Shown here: positions 1 through 6,325 of the stretch, piece by piece | Numbering within the stretch: the first letter of the stretch is position 1 | How the letters are laid out: the number at the start of each line of letters is the position of its first letter | Notes under the pieces: model-generated | Told to the model about the DNA's origin: nothing | Seen by the model: only the letters and a program-made list of their open reading frames with translations | Databases searched by the model: none | Assembly: GCA_031265345.1 (NCBI GenBank) | Contig: JAISCU010000131.1 | Location: 1 to 9,718, forward strand | Reading direction: 5' to 3' | Origin: Bifidobacteriaceae bacterium | GTDB taxonomy: Bacteria > Actinomycetota > Actinomycetes > Actinomycetales > WQXJ01 | DNA: 9,718 nt | Position numbers and translations under genes: made by a program

Positions 1-1035
1 GGCGGCTGGCGGCGCGGCGGCAGGAGCAGGCGCGGGGGCCCCGCCGGATCCGGCCCCGCCTGTGCCGCCGCTGGGCGGGAGGACGCTTCGCGGGTTGCCG
101 GCGGGGATTCTGACCGGGAGGGGCCGGTTGACGGCGTGTTTGGCTTCTTGCTCGGCGGACATCAGGTGGTACATGTCGGCGCCCATGAACGCCGCCAGCT
201 TGTACGTCATGTACGGCGCGAACGCGGCTATCAGCATCAGCACGACCCCGGCCATCGGCTCGGACACCGATTGCAGGTCCGGGGCTATCGGGGAGGCGGT
301 CTGGGTGACCGCGACCAGCAGCACCACGACGAGCACGAGCTTCGAGGTGATCAGCGCGACCACGAACGACGCCCATTTCGGGAACCAACCGCGGGTCGCG
401 TCCCAGGCGGACCCGGCCAGCGCGAACGGCGCGAGCACCACCGACACGAGGATCAGCGCTTTGCGGATCAACAGGCTGAACCAGACCACCAGGGCGGCGC
501 TTATAGCCAGCCCCGCCAGGAATATGGTGATGATCGCGCCGACGCCGGGCGACGCCAGGTTGATAGCGATCAGCCCGCCCGCGAGCAACGCGATCCGGCC
601 GCCCATGTCCGCCATCGTGGTGCCGGCCGCCTGCACGATCCCGACGCACAACTGGTCCACCGCCTCCAACAGCAGCCCGGTGACCGCCAAAGCGAGGAAC
701 GACCCGAGCACCGACTTCCCCAACCCGGTCACCGCGCGGCGCAGCGCCCCGCCTTCCCGCCTGACCGCGGCCGTCGCGAGTTGCAGGGCGAAGAAGACCA
801 GCATCACCAGGCAGGCGATCCCGAACACCAGCGCGTACACCCGCCTGTACCCCGGGTCGGCCACGTCGACCATCGTGGTGGTGTCGAACACGTTCCAAAC
901 CTGCTCGAACACCCACCCGGCGGTCGCGCTCATAGACGCGGCCAGCCAGTCGAACGGCGCCGAGATCAACGTCGCCGCGCCCTCCCCGGCCACGTCGCAC
1001 ACCGTCGAGATCACCGGCACGTCGCAAACACCCAT
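1..1035 (-). CDS. trbL: TrbL/VirB6-like conjugal transfer membrane protein, C-terminus beyond window
   Basis: This is a polytopic inner-membrane protein of a conjugative type IV secretion system. TrbL/VirB6 proteins form part of the channel through which DNA and protein cross the membrane. The visible 345 codons stay open to position 1, so the C-terminus is missing. Hydrophobic segments lie at about residues 66-88, 103-124, 149-186 (probably two helices), 192-208, 221-244 and 260-280. The stretch RKALILVSVVLAPFALAG (191-208) is the arginine-led amphipathic helix typical of TrbL/VirB6. After residue 310 the chain becomes Gly/Pro/Ala-rich, as the tails of actinobacterial homologues do. The start is the ATG at 1035, with AAGGGGG nine bases upstream (1045-1051); two ATGs further upstream (1054, 1058) are out of frame. 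It follows the small membrane gene at 1101-1424 after 65 bp and probably shares its transcript. Family assignment rests on topology and motif memory, not a search. Confidence 0.85.
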   Translation of the reverse strand, partial: MGVCDVPVISTVCDVAGEGAATLISAPFDWLAASMSATAGWVFEQVWNVFDTTTMVDVADPGYRRVYALVFGIACLVMLVFFALQLATAAVRREGGALRRAVTGLGKSVLGSFLALAVTGLLLEAVDQLCVGIVQAAGTTMADMGGRIALLAGGLIAINLASPGVGAIITIFLAGLAISAALVVWFSLLIRKALILVSVVLAPFALAGSAWDATRGWFPKWASFVVALITSKLVLVVVLLVAVTQTASPIAPDLQSVSEPMAGVVLMLIAAFAPYMTYKLAAFMGADMYHLMSAEQEAKHAVNRPLPVRIPAGNPRSVLPPSGGTGGAGSGGAPAPAPAAAPPAA

Positions 1036-1100
1036 CCCCCAAATCCCCCTTCATCCATCGCCGCGCCGCAGTGTTTCCGCAGATCGGAGCTTTGAACCGG

Positions 1101-1424
1101 TCAGACGGCCTGGCCGACGTTCCAGAAGAAATTGACCAACGTGACAGACGCCCCGCAGACGACGGCGGCCGCGCAGGACACGATCACGCCGACCTTCCCG
1201 CGGCTGGCGAGGTGCGGATTCGAGCTGTTCGAGCCGAACCCCCACACGATCGCCGACACGATCAACGCCAGCACCGACAGGATCAGCCCGACCGTCATGA
1301 TCGCCCCGACAATCGTTTTCAACTGGCCGATGCCGGGCAGGCCCGTGTCGTTCGGCGCGATGTCGATGTCGGCGGGCAAGCCGGCGACAAGCCCGGACAG
1401 GGTCTCAACGATGCTGGCAACCAC
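1101..1424 (-). CDS. Small two-helix membrane protein, DUF6112-like
   Basis: A 107-residue integral membrane protein with two hydrophobic helices at about 38-62 and 75-98, joined by a short polar loop holding LASRGK. I recall similar proteins (DUF6112) beside M23 peptidases and TrbL in actinobacterial conjugative elements. Their exact job is unknown to me; a pilin-like or small channel subunit role is inference. The N-terminal motif PNDTGLPGIGQL (24-35) is typical of the group. The open frame extends upstream to 1589, but the GTG at 1424 is preferred: AAGGAGG ends five bases before it, and the upstream extension reads like non-coding GC-rich sequence. Its second half clearly resembles the gene at 1618-1875 (shared W, G, LA-x-(K/R)-GK-x-G, NF and VG positions), so the two are paralogues. 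A 7-bp-stem hairpin at 1446-1464 lies just upstream of its ribosome binding site. Confidence 0.85.
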   Translation of the reverse strand: MVASIVETLSGLVAGLPADIDIAPNDTGLPGIGQLKTIVGAIMTVGLILSVLALIVSAIVWGFGSNSSNPHLASRGKVGVIVSCAAAVVCGASVTLVNFFWNVGQAV

Positions 1425-1429
1425 GGGGG

Positions 1430-1436
1430 CCTCCTT
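1430..1436 (-). promoter_or_regulatory. Ribosome binding site deciding the GTG start at 1424
   Basis: On the minus strand this reads AAGGAGG, a near-perfect Shine-Dalgarno sequence, five bases before GTG. It shows that the 55 codons of open frame upstream (to 1589) are not part of the protein. Confidence 0.8.
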
Positions 1437-1445
1437 CAAGTCGGG

Positions 1446-1464
1446 CCGGAGCGGTCTGCTCCGG
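1446..1464 (-). other. Hairpin upstream of the small membrane gene's ribosome binding site
   Basis: A perfect inverted repeat: CCGGAGC, a 5-base loop and GCTCCGG. It starts 10 bases before the Shine-Dalgarno of the gene at 1101-1424. In RNA it would be a stable 7-bp GC-rich stem without a T-run, so it is not a classic terminator. It may protect a processed 5' end or mark a processing site in the 193-bp gap. The function is inference. Confidence 0.4.
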
Positions 1465-1590
1465 GAATCGGTCGAGACCAAGGTGCGCGCCGGACCCCAA
1501 TTTGAGCTCCCGCCCGGCGGCCCGGGCCCTCGGGCCATCGCGCCGGTTCCAGCCGCCGGCCTTTTGAGGTTTGGCGGGCGCTGTTTCACC

Positions 1591-1606
1591 GGCGCCGGAG
1601 GGCGCC
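1591..1606 (-). other. Hairpin just after the stop of the second small membrane gene
   Basis: GGCGCC, a 4-base loop and GGCGCC lie 11 bases past the stop codon at 1618-1620 in the direction of transcription. The 6-bp all-GC stem has no following T-run. It could be a 3'-end stabiliser or a weak terminator. In sequence this GC-rich such stems can also arise by chance. Confidence 0.3.
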
Positions 1607-1617
1607 GCGGGGCGGTG

Positions 1618-1875
1618 TCAGAGGATCTCGCCGACGTGGATGAGGAAGTTCATCCAGGCGACCCCGCCGCCGGCGGCCGCGGCGGCGCCGAGCGCGACCA
1701 GCAGCCCGGCCTTGCCTTTGGCGGCCAGCTGCCAGTTGCCTTGGGCCTCCCCGCACGCCCAGCAGACCGCTGAGACGACCATCGACGCGACCGCGGCGAC
1801 GAGGACCACGGTGAGGAGCGCGCCGACCGCGTCGGCGAGCGCGCCGCCGGTGACCGCGGAGAAGTCCGGTGTCAC
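1618..1875 (-). CDS. Small two-helix membrane protein, paralogue of the 1101-1424 product
   Basis: An 85-residue membrane protein with hydrophobic helices at about 17-40 and 55-76 and a polar loop containing LAAKGKAG. Aligned by eye with the gene at 1101-1424, it shares VSA..W..G, LA.(K/R)GK.G, the Ala-rich second helix, NF and VG near the C-terminus. It is therefore a divergent tandem copy (DUF6112-like). It lacks the PNDTGLPGIGQL segment that precedes helix 1 in the other copy. The start is the GTG at 1875, which overlaps the stop of the upstream peptidase gene in the sequence GTGA. A GGAGG ten bases before it lies inside that gene. Coupled translation with the peptidase is therefore likely. 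A larger open frame in this phase (to 2616) is Arg/Gly-rich shadow translation and is rejected. The likely role is a small subunit of the conjugation channel or pilus (inference). Confidence 0.82.
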   Translation of the reverse strand: MTPDFSAVTGGALADAVGALLTVVLVAAVASMVVSAVCWACGEAQGNWQLAAKGKAGLLVALGAAAAAGGGVAWMNFLIHVGEIL

Positions 1876-3029
1876 GGGGCGCCGTCCTCCAGATAGCAGC
1901 CCGCCGCCGACACGCCGGGGCCGGCCAAACCCTCGGCGGCGTGGTCCGCGAGCCAGGCGTCGGAATCCACGGCCTGGTCCCGGACGGCGCCGGCGCGGAT
2001 CTCGAAGTGGAGGTGGGGGCCGGTGGACCTCCCGTTCGACCCGACGTCGGCGATGTGCTGCCCGGCGGCCACCTTGTCGCCGGCCTTCACATATAGGCGC
2101 CCGTCCCACATGTGCGCGTACAACGACGCCACCGGCTCCCCGCCGACCATGTGGTTGACGATGACGGCGTTGCCGTACCCGCTGGACGGCCCCGCGAAGG
2201 CCACCTCCCCGTCCAAGGCGGCCATGATCGGGGTGCCGTCCGCCGCGGAGTAGTCGGTGCCGGCGTGCAGCCGCCACGTCTTGAGGATCGGGTGGAACCT
2301 CCACCCGAACGGGGACGACTTCACCCACGTCCCGGCGGGCAGCGGGAACACCACCCGCCCCGACCCCCCAACCGGCGCCCCGGTGCCGGGGCGGGTCAGC
2401 GCCGCCAGGACCGCCTCGGCGGCCGGCTCCCAGTTCTGGTACCGGTCGGGGTAGGCGGACACCTCGACGGCTTGGGCGGCGTCGCCTTTCGGCACGGACT
2501 CCCACCCCGGCACGTCCAGCAGGCCCCTCGGCGACTGGTGGTTCGGGCCGGCCGGGCCGCCGTAGAACGCCCTGGCCTGGTAGACCGGGTCCATCAGGTC
2601 CGCCACGGACCCCCACCCGGTCTGATGCCGCATCTGGAACAGCCCCAGGCTGTCGTGGTCTGAGCCGTCCCCGTCGTTCGGGTAGCCGCCGGACTCCGGG
2701 TACGCGCCGGTGTTCGACAGCATCCGCAGCGTGGACTCCGTCAACGCCGCCATCAACGCGATAACGATGCCGTCCCGCCCCACCCCGCTGGTCCGGGCGC
2801 CGGTCTCGATGATCGTGGCGGCGTGCCCCAGCTGCCGCTTGCCCAGCGTGGTCGTCGCGCCGTCGCCGGTTTCCACGTCCAGGGAGTCCGGGATGTGCCC
2901 GACGGTGGTCGTGTTGATCACGCAGGAGCCTTTCGCGGCCGGGTTCATCAACAAGCCCACCGCGAGCAGCGGCAAACCGGGCCCCAGCAGCAGCCCTCCC
3001 GCCGCCAACGCGGCCAACACCTTCCTCAC
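1872..3029 (-). CDS. Secreted two-domain peptidoglycan hydrolase (lysozyme-like plus M23 peptidase) of a conjugation system
   Basis: A 385-residue cell-wall hydrolase, probably anchored outside the membrane by the hydrophobic N-terminus (residues 5-28). The first domain (about 84-212) looks like the transglycosylase/lysozyme-like region common in actinobacterial conjugation peptidases: Glu98 in ALTEST is a plausible catalytic acid, followed by GLFQ (129-132) and a conserved run ending YQARAFYGG. The second domain (about 226-346) is an M23/LytM zinc endopeptidase with HAGTD (zinc ligands His255 and Asp259), YAH (His305) and HLHFE (His339, His341), all intact. It should cut both glycan strands and peptide crosslinks so that the channel can cross the wall, as VirB1-type proteins do. 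The start is GTG at 3029, with AAGGAGG six bases upstream (3036-3042). It is 34 bp from the previous gene and overlaps the next by 4 bp. The function is confident; the bond cut by the first domain is inferred. Confidence 0.93.
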   Translation of the reverse strand: MRKVLAALAAGGLLLGPGLPLLAVGLLMNPAAKGSCVINTTTVGHIPDSLDVETGDGATTTLGKRQLGHAATIIETGARTSGVGRDGIVIALMAALTESTLRMLSNTGAYPESGGYPNDGDGSDHDSLGLFQMRHQTGWGSVADLMDPVYQARAFYGGPAGPNHQSPRGLLDVPGWESVPKGDAAQAVEVSAYPDRYQNWEPAAEAVLAALTRPGTGAPVGGSGRVVFPLPAGTWVKSSPFGWRFHPILKTWRLHAGTDYSAADGTPIMAALDGEVAFAGPSSGYGNAVIVNHMVGGEPVASLYAHMWDGRLYVKAGDKVAAGQHIADVGSNGRSTGPHLHFEIRAGAVRDQAVDSDAWLADHAAEGLAGPGVSAAGCYLEDGAP

Positions 3030-3063
3030 CGCGAGCCTCCTTCCCCGCAGAGCCCGGCGCGGT

Positions 3064-3735
3064 TCACAGCGGTTCTCCCAGTTTGGACAGCCGCATCAGG
3101 CGGCATTCCGGGAACGACGGCGCGCAGGTGACGAACACCGTGAACGCGACGGGCTCCTCGAACACGGCCGGCCGGCCTTCCCAGACGCCGTCCCGCAGGC
3201 GGGCGCCGGCGACCGTGTAGGCGACGGTGCCGGGGAGGATCTGCCCGTCGCGGGCCTGCGCCGCCGCGTCCTCCCATCTGTCGGGGACTTCGGCGGTGTC
3301 GATGGCGAGCCGCTGCCTGGCCCCCAACCCGCGCAGTTTCGCCCAGGTCCGCTGGTCGGGCAGGTATCCGGCGATGTCGGCGGCGAGCCCCGCGGTCTCC
3401 TCGCCGGTCGGGTCGCCCACGGCGATCAGCGCCTCCGCCACGTCGGACGGCTCCATCGCGGCGGCGTCCCACGCGAACAAGGTCTCGGCCGCCCACCTGG
3501 CGAACCGCTCCGGGTCGCCCGTCCGCCCGCCGCCCGCCGCGGCGGGGGCCGGCTCCGTGGGCCGCTGCGAGGCCGCGGGGGCCGCGCCGCCGGTCGGCGG
3601 GGCGGCGGGCTTCGGCGCGAACCACAACCCGTAGACCCCGGCGGCCACCGCTGCCAGCGCCGCCAAACCGAACACGGCGGCGGCCAACGTGATCCAAGGG
3701 CGCCGGTTGGCGGCGGTGTCGGCGTGATCGCGCAT
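3064..3735 (-). CDS. Single-pass membrane protein, possible VirB8/TcpC-like conjugation component
   Basis: A 223-residue protein with a short basic cytoplasmic N-terminus, one membrane helix at about 15-39, a Pro/Ala-rich linker (41-70) and an exported domain (about 75-223). The exported part opens with a helical FARWAAETLFAWD segment and ends in strand-like stretches around YTVAGARL and VAFTVFVTC. It has two cysteines, Cys204 and Cys211, that could form a disulfide outside the cell. This topology matches VirB8/TcpC/TrbF scaffold subunits, but I see no signature motif, so the assignment rests on topology and position next to the wall hydrolase and TrbL. The start is ATG at 3735, with AAGGAGA six bases upstream (3742-3748). 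It is separated by 222 bp from the ParB-like gene before it and by 34 bp from the hydrolase after it. Confidence 0.8.
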   Translation of the reverse strand: MRDHADTAANRRPWITLAAAVFGLAALAAVAAGVYGLWFAPKPAAPPTGGAAPAASQRPTEPAPAAAGGGRTGDPERFARWAAETLFAWDAAAMEPSDVAEALIAVGDPTGEETAGLAADIAGYLPDQRTWAKLRGLGARQRLAIDTAEVPDRWEDAAAQARDGQILPGTVAYTVAGARLRDGVWEGRPAVFEEPVAFTVFVTCAPSFPECRLMRLSKLGEPL

Positions 3736-3957
3736 GGCGGGTCTCCTTCTGTGAGCGTGGTTCGGCGGTCGGCAGCCAGGTGCGCGGCGCCGCCCGCGCC
3801 TGGCTGGCAGGCCGTGCCGTCCGGGTGGCTGCTGGTCTCGCCGACGGGGGAAGTCGGGCGGACGAGGCCGGGTTCGCTGGCGCTCCTCCCGTCCGCGCCA
3901 CCCGGATCGCCGCGGGCGGAAAAGCCAGCGCGGCCCGGGACCCGGGACGGCGGCGGC
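3736..3957 (-). other. Structured gap between the DNA-handling and secretion blocks
   Basis: This 222-bp gap is the only long one between 1618 and 9339. I see no convincing small gene on either strand: open frames through it are Arg/Ala/Pro-rich and lack a placed ribosome binding site. It holds several inverted repeats: CCCGGGACCCGGG at 3934-3946 soon after the upstream stop, a 9-bp pair CCGGGTGGC/GCCACCCGG at 3821-3829 and 3897-3905, and a hairpin at 3774-3805. I find no clear promoter. It may be where the long transcript is processed or attenuated before the secretion genes. Confidence 0.45.
3774..3805 (-). other. Hairpin upstream of the VirB8-like gene
   Basis: An outer stem of seven perfect base pairs (AGCCAGG with CCTGGCT) continues inward through a possible G-U pair and three more GC pairs, around a GC-rich loop. 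It lies about 25 bases before the Shine-Dalgarno of the gene at 3064-3735. With no T-run it is more likely a leader structure or processing site than a terminator. Confidence 0.35.
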
Positions 3958-5052
3958 TCAGGCGTGGGCGCGCTGCTGGCGGTGGCGGGTCAGTTCGGCG
4001 GCGAACTGGTTGCCGACGGCGGTGGTTTTGAGGAACGCCTGGTACTGGTCTTCGGTCAGGGCTTGGGCGATGGCGGCGGGGTCGTACTCGTTCGGCCAGT
4101 CGGCCATCTCGGTCCACGTCCACACGAACGACTTCGCCGACCTGAAAGCCCGCCGCCGCTCTTCCGGCTCCGGGGTGGGGGCTGGGTTCGGGGGCTTGGG
4201 TTTGGTTGGGGCGGCGCGGTTTTGGGCGCGTTGGACGCGGGCGAGGGCGGCGCGGGCGGCTTGGTCCAGTTCGGCGGGCGCCATCGCGGGGTCGTCTTCG
4301 AGGCGGCGGAGCAGCAGCGCGCCTTCTCTGGCGGCCTGCCTGGCCTCCTCCGGTTGGGCGGGGTCGGCGGCGACCCGGTCCAAATCGTCTATGCGGACCA
4401 GGGACCGGAGCCGGTTGAACAGCGGGTCGACCGGCTCGCCCGCCTCGACCCGCTCGACCGCCCGGCGGGCCTCGGCGCGCAGGGCGTCGGGCCTGGCCGG
4501 GTCTTCGGCGGTCTGCTGGATCGCGGTGATCTTCTCCAGGGTCTTGTACGACACCTGCCCGCCGAGGATCGCGGCGGCCTGCGCGCGGACGTCGCCGTCT
4601 CCTCTGGACGGCGCCGGAAAATTTCCGGCGCCGTCCGACCTGGGGTTCCGCCCGTCCGGCCCGAACCGGGCGGATTCCTGGCGGCGGGCCGCGTCGGCCG
4701 CGATCTCGGTCTTCAACTCCTCGAACAGCCGCGCCAGCTCCACCTTCGAGTACGGCAGCCTGACCGTGTTCTCGTCCCTCTCCGCCATCAGCGCGGACAG
4801 CCGGTCCGACAGGCCCGACCGCACCCACACCGGCACATGCCGGCACCCCAGCCGCTTCAACGCGGCGAGGCGGCGCGCACCGCAGATCAAGGTCCCGTCC
4901 GGGGCTATCGTGATCGGCTGGAGCAGCCCGTGCCGCCGGATCGACTCGACCAGGTCCGACAAGTCGCCCAGGTCCTGGCGGTGCCTGGCGCCGACGGTGA
5001 TTTGGTCCGCCGCCCATTCCAGGTTCAAACACCCGTCCAAACCGCCCGTCAT
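3958..5052 (-). CDS. ParB-like (ParB/sulfiredoxin fold) DNA-binding protein
   Basis: A 364-residue protein. Residues about 15-118 form a ParB N-terminal domain: a strand ITVGARHRQD, helix LSDLVESIRRHGLLQP, strand ITIAPDGTLICG and the box GARRLAALKRLG (58-69), followed by ERDENTVRLPYSKVELARLF, typical of ParB/Noc/KorB-type proteins. A low-complexity linker (about 124-153) leads to a short helix-turn-helix-like segment (about 156-180, RAQAAAIL to YKTLEKITAI). Helical repeats (184-277), a Pro-rich stretch (281-298) and an unassigned Trp-containing C-terminal domain (300-364) follow. The family usually binds DNA in plasmid partition or transcription control; here the target is unknown. There is no ParA ATPase in the window, so a regulatory role is as likely as partition. 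The start is ATG at 5052, overlapping the previous stop as ATGA. The open frame reaching 5832 is shadow. A perfect 31-bp palindrome lies inside the linker codons. Confidence 0.88.
   Translation of the reverse strand: MTGGLDGCLNLEWAADQITVGARHRQDLGDLSDLVESIRRHGLLQPITIAPDGTLICGARRLAALKRLGCRHVPVWVRSGLSDRLSALMAERDENTVRLPYSKVELARLFEELKTEIAADAARRQESARFGPDGRNPRSDGAGNFPAPSRGDGDVRAQAAAILGGQVSYKTLEKITAIQQTAEDPARPDALRAEARRAVERVEAGEPVDPLFNRLRSLVRIDDLDRVAADPAQPEEARQAAREGALLLRRLEDDPAMAPAELDQAARAALARVQRAQNRAAPTKPKPPNPAPTPEPEERRRAFRSAKSFVWTWTEMADWPNEYDPAAIAQALTEDQYQAFLKTTAVGNQFAAELTRHRQQRAHA
4606..4636. repeat. 31-bp perfect palindrome inside the ParB-like gene
   Basis: The left arm GGACGGCGCCGGAAA (4606-4620) is repeated in exact reverse complement at 4622-4636 around one central A. 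The GC-rich outer arms and AT-rich centre stand out against the surrounding sequence. It covers codons 139-149 of the ParB-like gene (SDGAGNFPAPS), in the linker between the N-terminal domain and the HTH-like segment. It could be a protein-binding operator, an RNA hairpin or a small palindromic insertion. Confidence 0.9.
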
Positions 5053-5906
5053 GTGCGCCTTACGGGGTCCGGGGCGGCCAGGGCGGCGGCGCGCGCCAAC
5101 GCCCGGTCGGCGTCCAACTCCCGGAACGTCTCGCCCAGCGCCAACCGCAGCAGCACGCCCTTCCCCGCGGCCGTGAGCGCTTTGTCCGGGTCCGGGCAGC
5201 CCAGCAGGAGCCGCAGCAGCGCCGCCCACGACCTCGCCGGCAGGTCCGTCACGGCGCGGGCATGCCGGTCTTTCCGCAGCTGCTCGTACGCGGCGGCCCG
5301 GCTGCCCGCGTCGGCCAGGCGGCGCATCACGACCTCTGTCGCGGTCCACGCCGTGTCCAGCCGCCAGCCGTGGGAACGCAGCCAGACCGCGACCCTCGCG
5401 GCCTGCTCGTGGACCGAAACCGGGGCGGCGTCGTCCCCGGCGTCGTCGTCGAGGTCGGAGCGGAACTCCTGGGCGAGTTCCGGGCGGCGCTCCCACACCG
5501 GCGCTTCCCGCTCGGAGAACCTCTCCGCGCGGCGCCCCGACAACCCGCCCCGGCGGGCGGTCTCCACGGAGCACAGCGCCTCGTCCGCGAACTGGGCGGC
5601 CCGCATCGTCGTGGCCACCGCTTTGACGACCACCGCCCACGGATCCCGCGCCCACCTGACGGACGGGTTCCTCATCGCCTCGAAAGCCGCCGGGCCGGCG
5701 TCCTCCGGCTCCAGGCCGTGCTTGCGGGCCAAAGACCCGAACCGGTCGATGCAGTGCCGGATCAACTCCTCCGCCTCCGGGTCGGACCCCCACCCGTCCC
5801 TGCCGAGCCGGACCAGCAGCCGCCGCAGACACTCCGGATCCGCGAACCTCCCCCAGCCGCCGCCATCGGGCCCGGCCGCGGCCGCCCGGTCTTCGGGGCG
5901 GCTCAC
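5049..5906 (-). CDS. Conserved-looking protein of unknown function, faint sigma-70 region 2 resemblance
   Basis: A 285-residue soluble protein with no membrane helix or signal peptide. I cannot assign a firm family. Residues about 44-107 read like a sigma-70 region 2 or related helical fold: a helix with LIRHCIDRFGSLARKHGL, then EPEDA (67-70 region), an AFEAM helix, and DPWAVVVKAVATTM (88-101), where sigma factors carry the core-binding and -10-reading helices. Residues 108-140 contain ALCSVETARR and an Arg-rich GRRAERFSERE. An acidic patch (151-160) separates a C-terminal helical half (165-275, with AWTATEVVMRRLAD and SWAALLRLLLG). The start is GTG at 5906, overlapping the upstream stop as GTGA; the open frame to 6131 is Arg/Gly-rich shadow. 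Its stop overlaps the ParB-like start as ATGA. This implies coupled translation with both neighbours and a job in the element's control or DNA processing (inference). Confidence 0.82.
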   Translation of the reverse strand: MSRPEDRAAAAGPDGGGWGRFADPECLRRLLVRLGRDGWGSDPEAEELIRHCIDRFGSLARKHGLEPEDAGPAAFEAMRNPSVRWARDPWAVVVKAVATTMRAAQFADEALCSVETARRGGLSGRRAERFSEREAPVWERRPELAQEFRSDLDDDAGDDAAPVSVHEQAARVAVWLRSHGWRLDTAWTATEVVMRRLADAGSRAAAYEQLRKDRHARAVTDLPARSWAALLRLLLGCPDPDKALTAAGKGVLLRLALGETFRELDADRALARAAALAAPDPVRRT

Positions 5907-6325
5907 CGCGTCACCGCCCGCCCCCGGCCCCCGCGGCCCGGAGGGGGCGCCGCGCCGAACGCGGACATCGGCGGCAACACCGCCGCGGCGGCGGACCGCC
6001 GGGCCGCCCCGCGCCTGGACACCGGGTTGACGGCCGCCCGGACCCGGCGGACGGCGGACTCCTGGCGGATCCCGAACCTGGAGCCCAACCCGGCCGCCTT
6101 CCCCGTCGCCACATCCAAGATCCGCACCCACTCGAACCCTCCCCGCCCGGACGCCGCGCTGTTCGACGCGGCACGCCTGCCCGTCTTCTTGCCGGCGGCG
6201 GCCAGGGACGGGTCGGCGTGCCGGGCGAGCGCCGCCGCCTCCCCGCCTCCGGGCGGCTCTGCGGCCCTGGCCTGGGCGGCGCGGGCTTGCGTCCGCAGGT
6301 TGCGCGTGTTCGGGTCAGTCGGCAT
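5903..6325 (-). CDS. Small, strongly basic protein of unknown function
   Basis: A 140-residue, Ala/Arg-rich protein with no cysteine, membrane helix or signal peptide. I do not recognise it. The only part that looks folded is about residues 63-99 (GFEWVRILDVATGKAAG, then a GIRQESAVRRVRAAV helix). The flanks (1-60 and 100-140) look disordered and positively charged, which suggests nucleic-acid binding (inference). The start is ATG at 6325 with AGGAGA five bases upstream; the open frame's earlier ATG at 6352 lacks such a site and lies deeper in the preceding gene. It overlaps the end of the DUF2637 gene by 11 bp, and its stop overlaps the next start as GTGA. Because both neighbours are real genes in other frames and the ribosome binding site is good, I favour a real gene, though base composition alone could keep this frame open. 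Confidence 0.68.
   Translation of the reverse strand: MPTDPNTRNLRTQARAAQARAAEPPGGGEAAALARHADPSLAAAGKKTGRRAASNSAASGRGGFEWVRILDVATGKAAGLGSRFGIRQESAVRRVRAAVNPVSRRGAARRSAAAAVLPPMSAFGAAPPPGRGGRGRAVTR

Noticed and set aside
62..1135. Plus-strand open frames opposite the TrbL-like gene
   Set aside because: The minus frame encodes a coherent multi-helix membrane protein. The plus translations are Ser/Thr/Ala- or His/Arg-rich shadows.
3780..4031. Small plus-strand frame in the gap after the ParB-like gene
   Set aside because: It is Ala/Arg-rich, has no good ribosome binding site, and half of it lies antisense to the ParB-like gene.
3026..5032. A 668-codon minus-strand frame overlapping the ParB-like and VirB8-like genes
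   Set aside because: It is Arg/Gly/Pro-rich, has no motif, and runs out of frame through genes with clear domains and ribosome binding sites.
2710..6030. A 1106-codon open frame on the plus strand
   Set aside because: It runs antisense to four well-supported genes (wall hydrolase, VirB8-like, ParB-like and the 285-residue unknown). Its translation is Gly/Arg/Pro-rich with no recognisable domain. High GC removes stop codons in the opposite frame.
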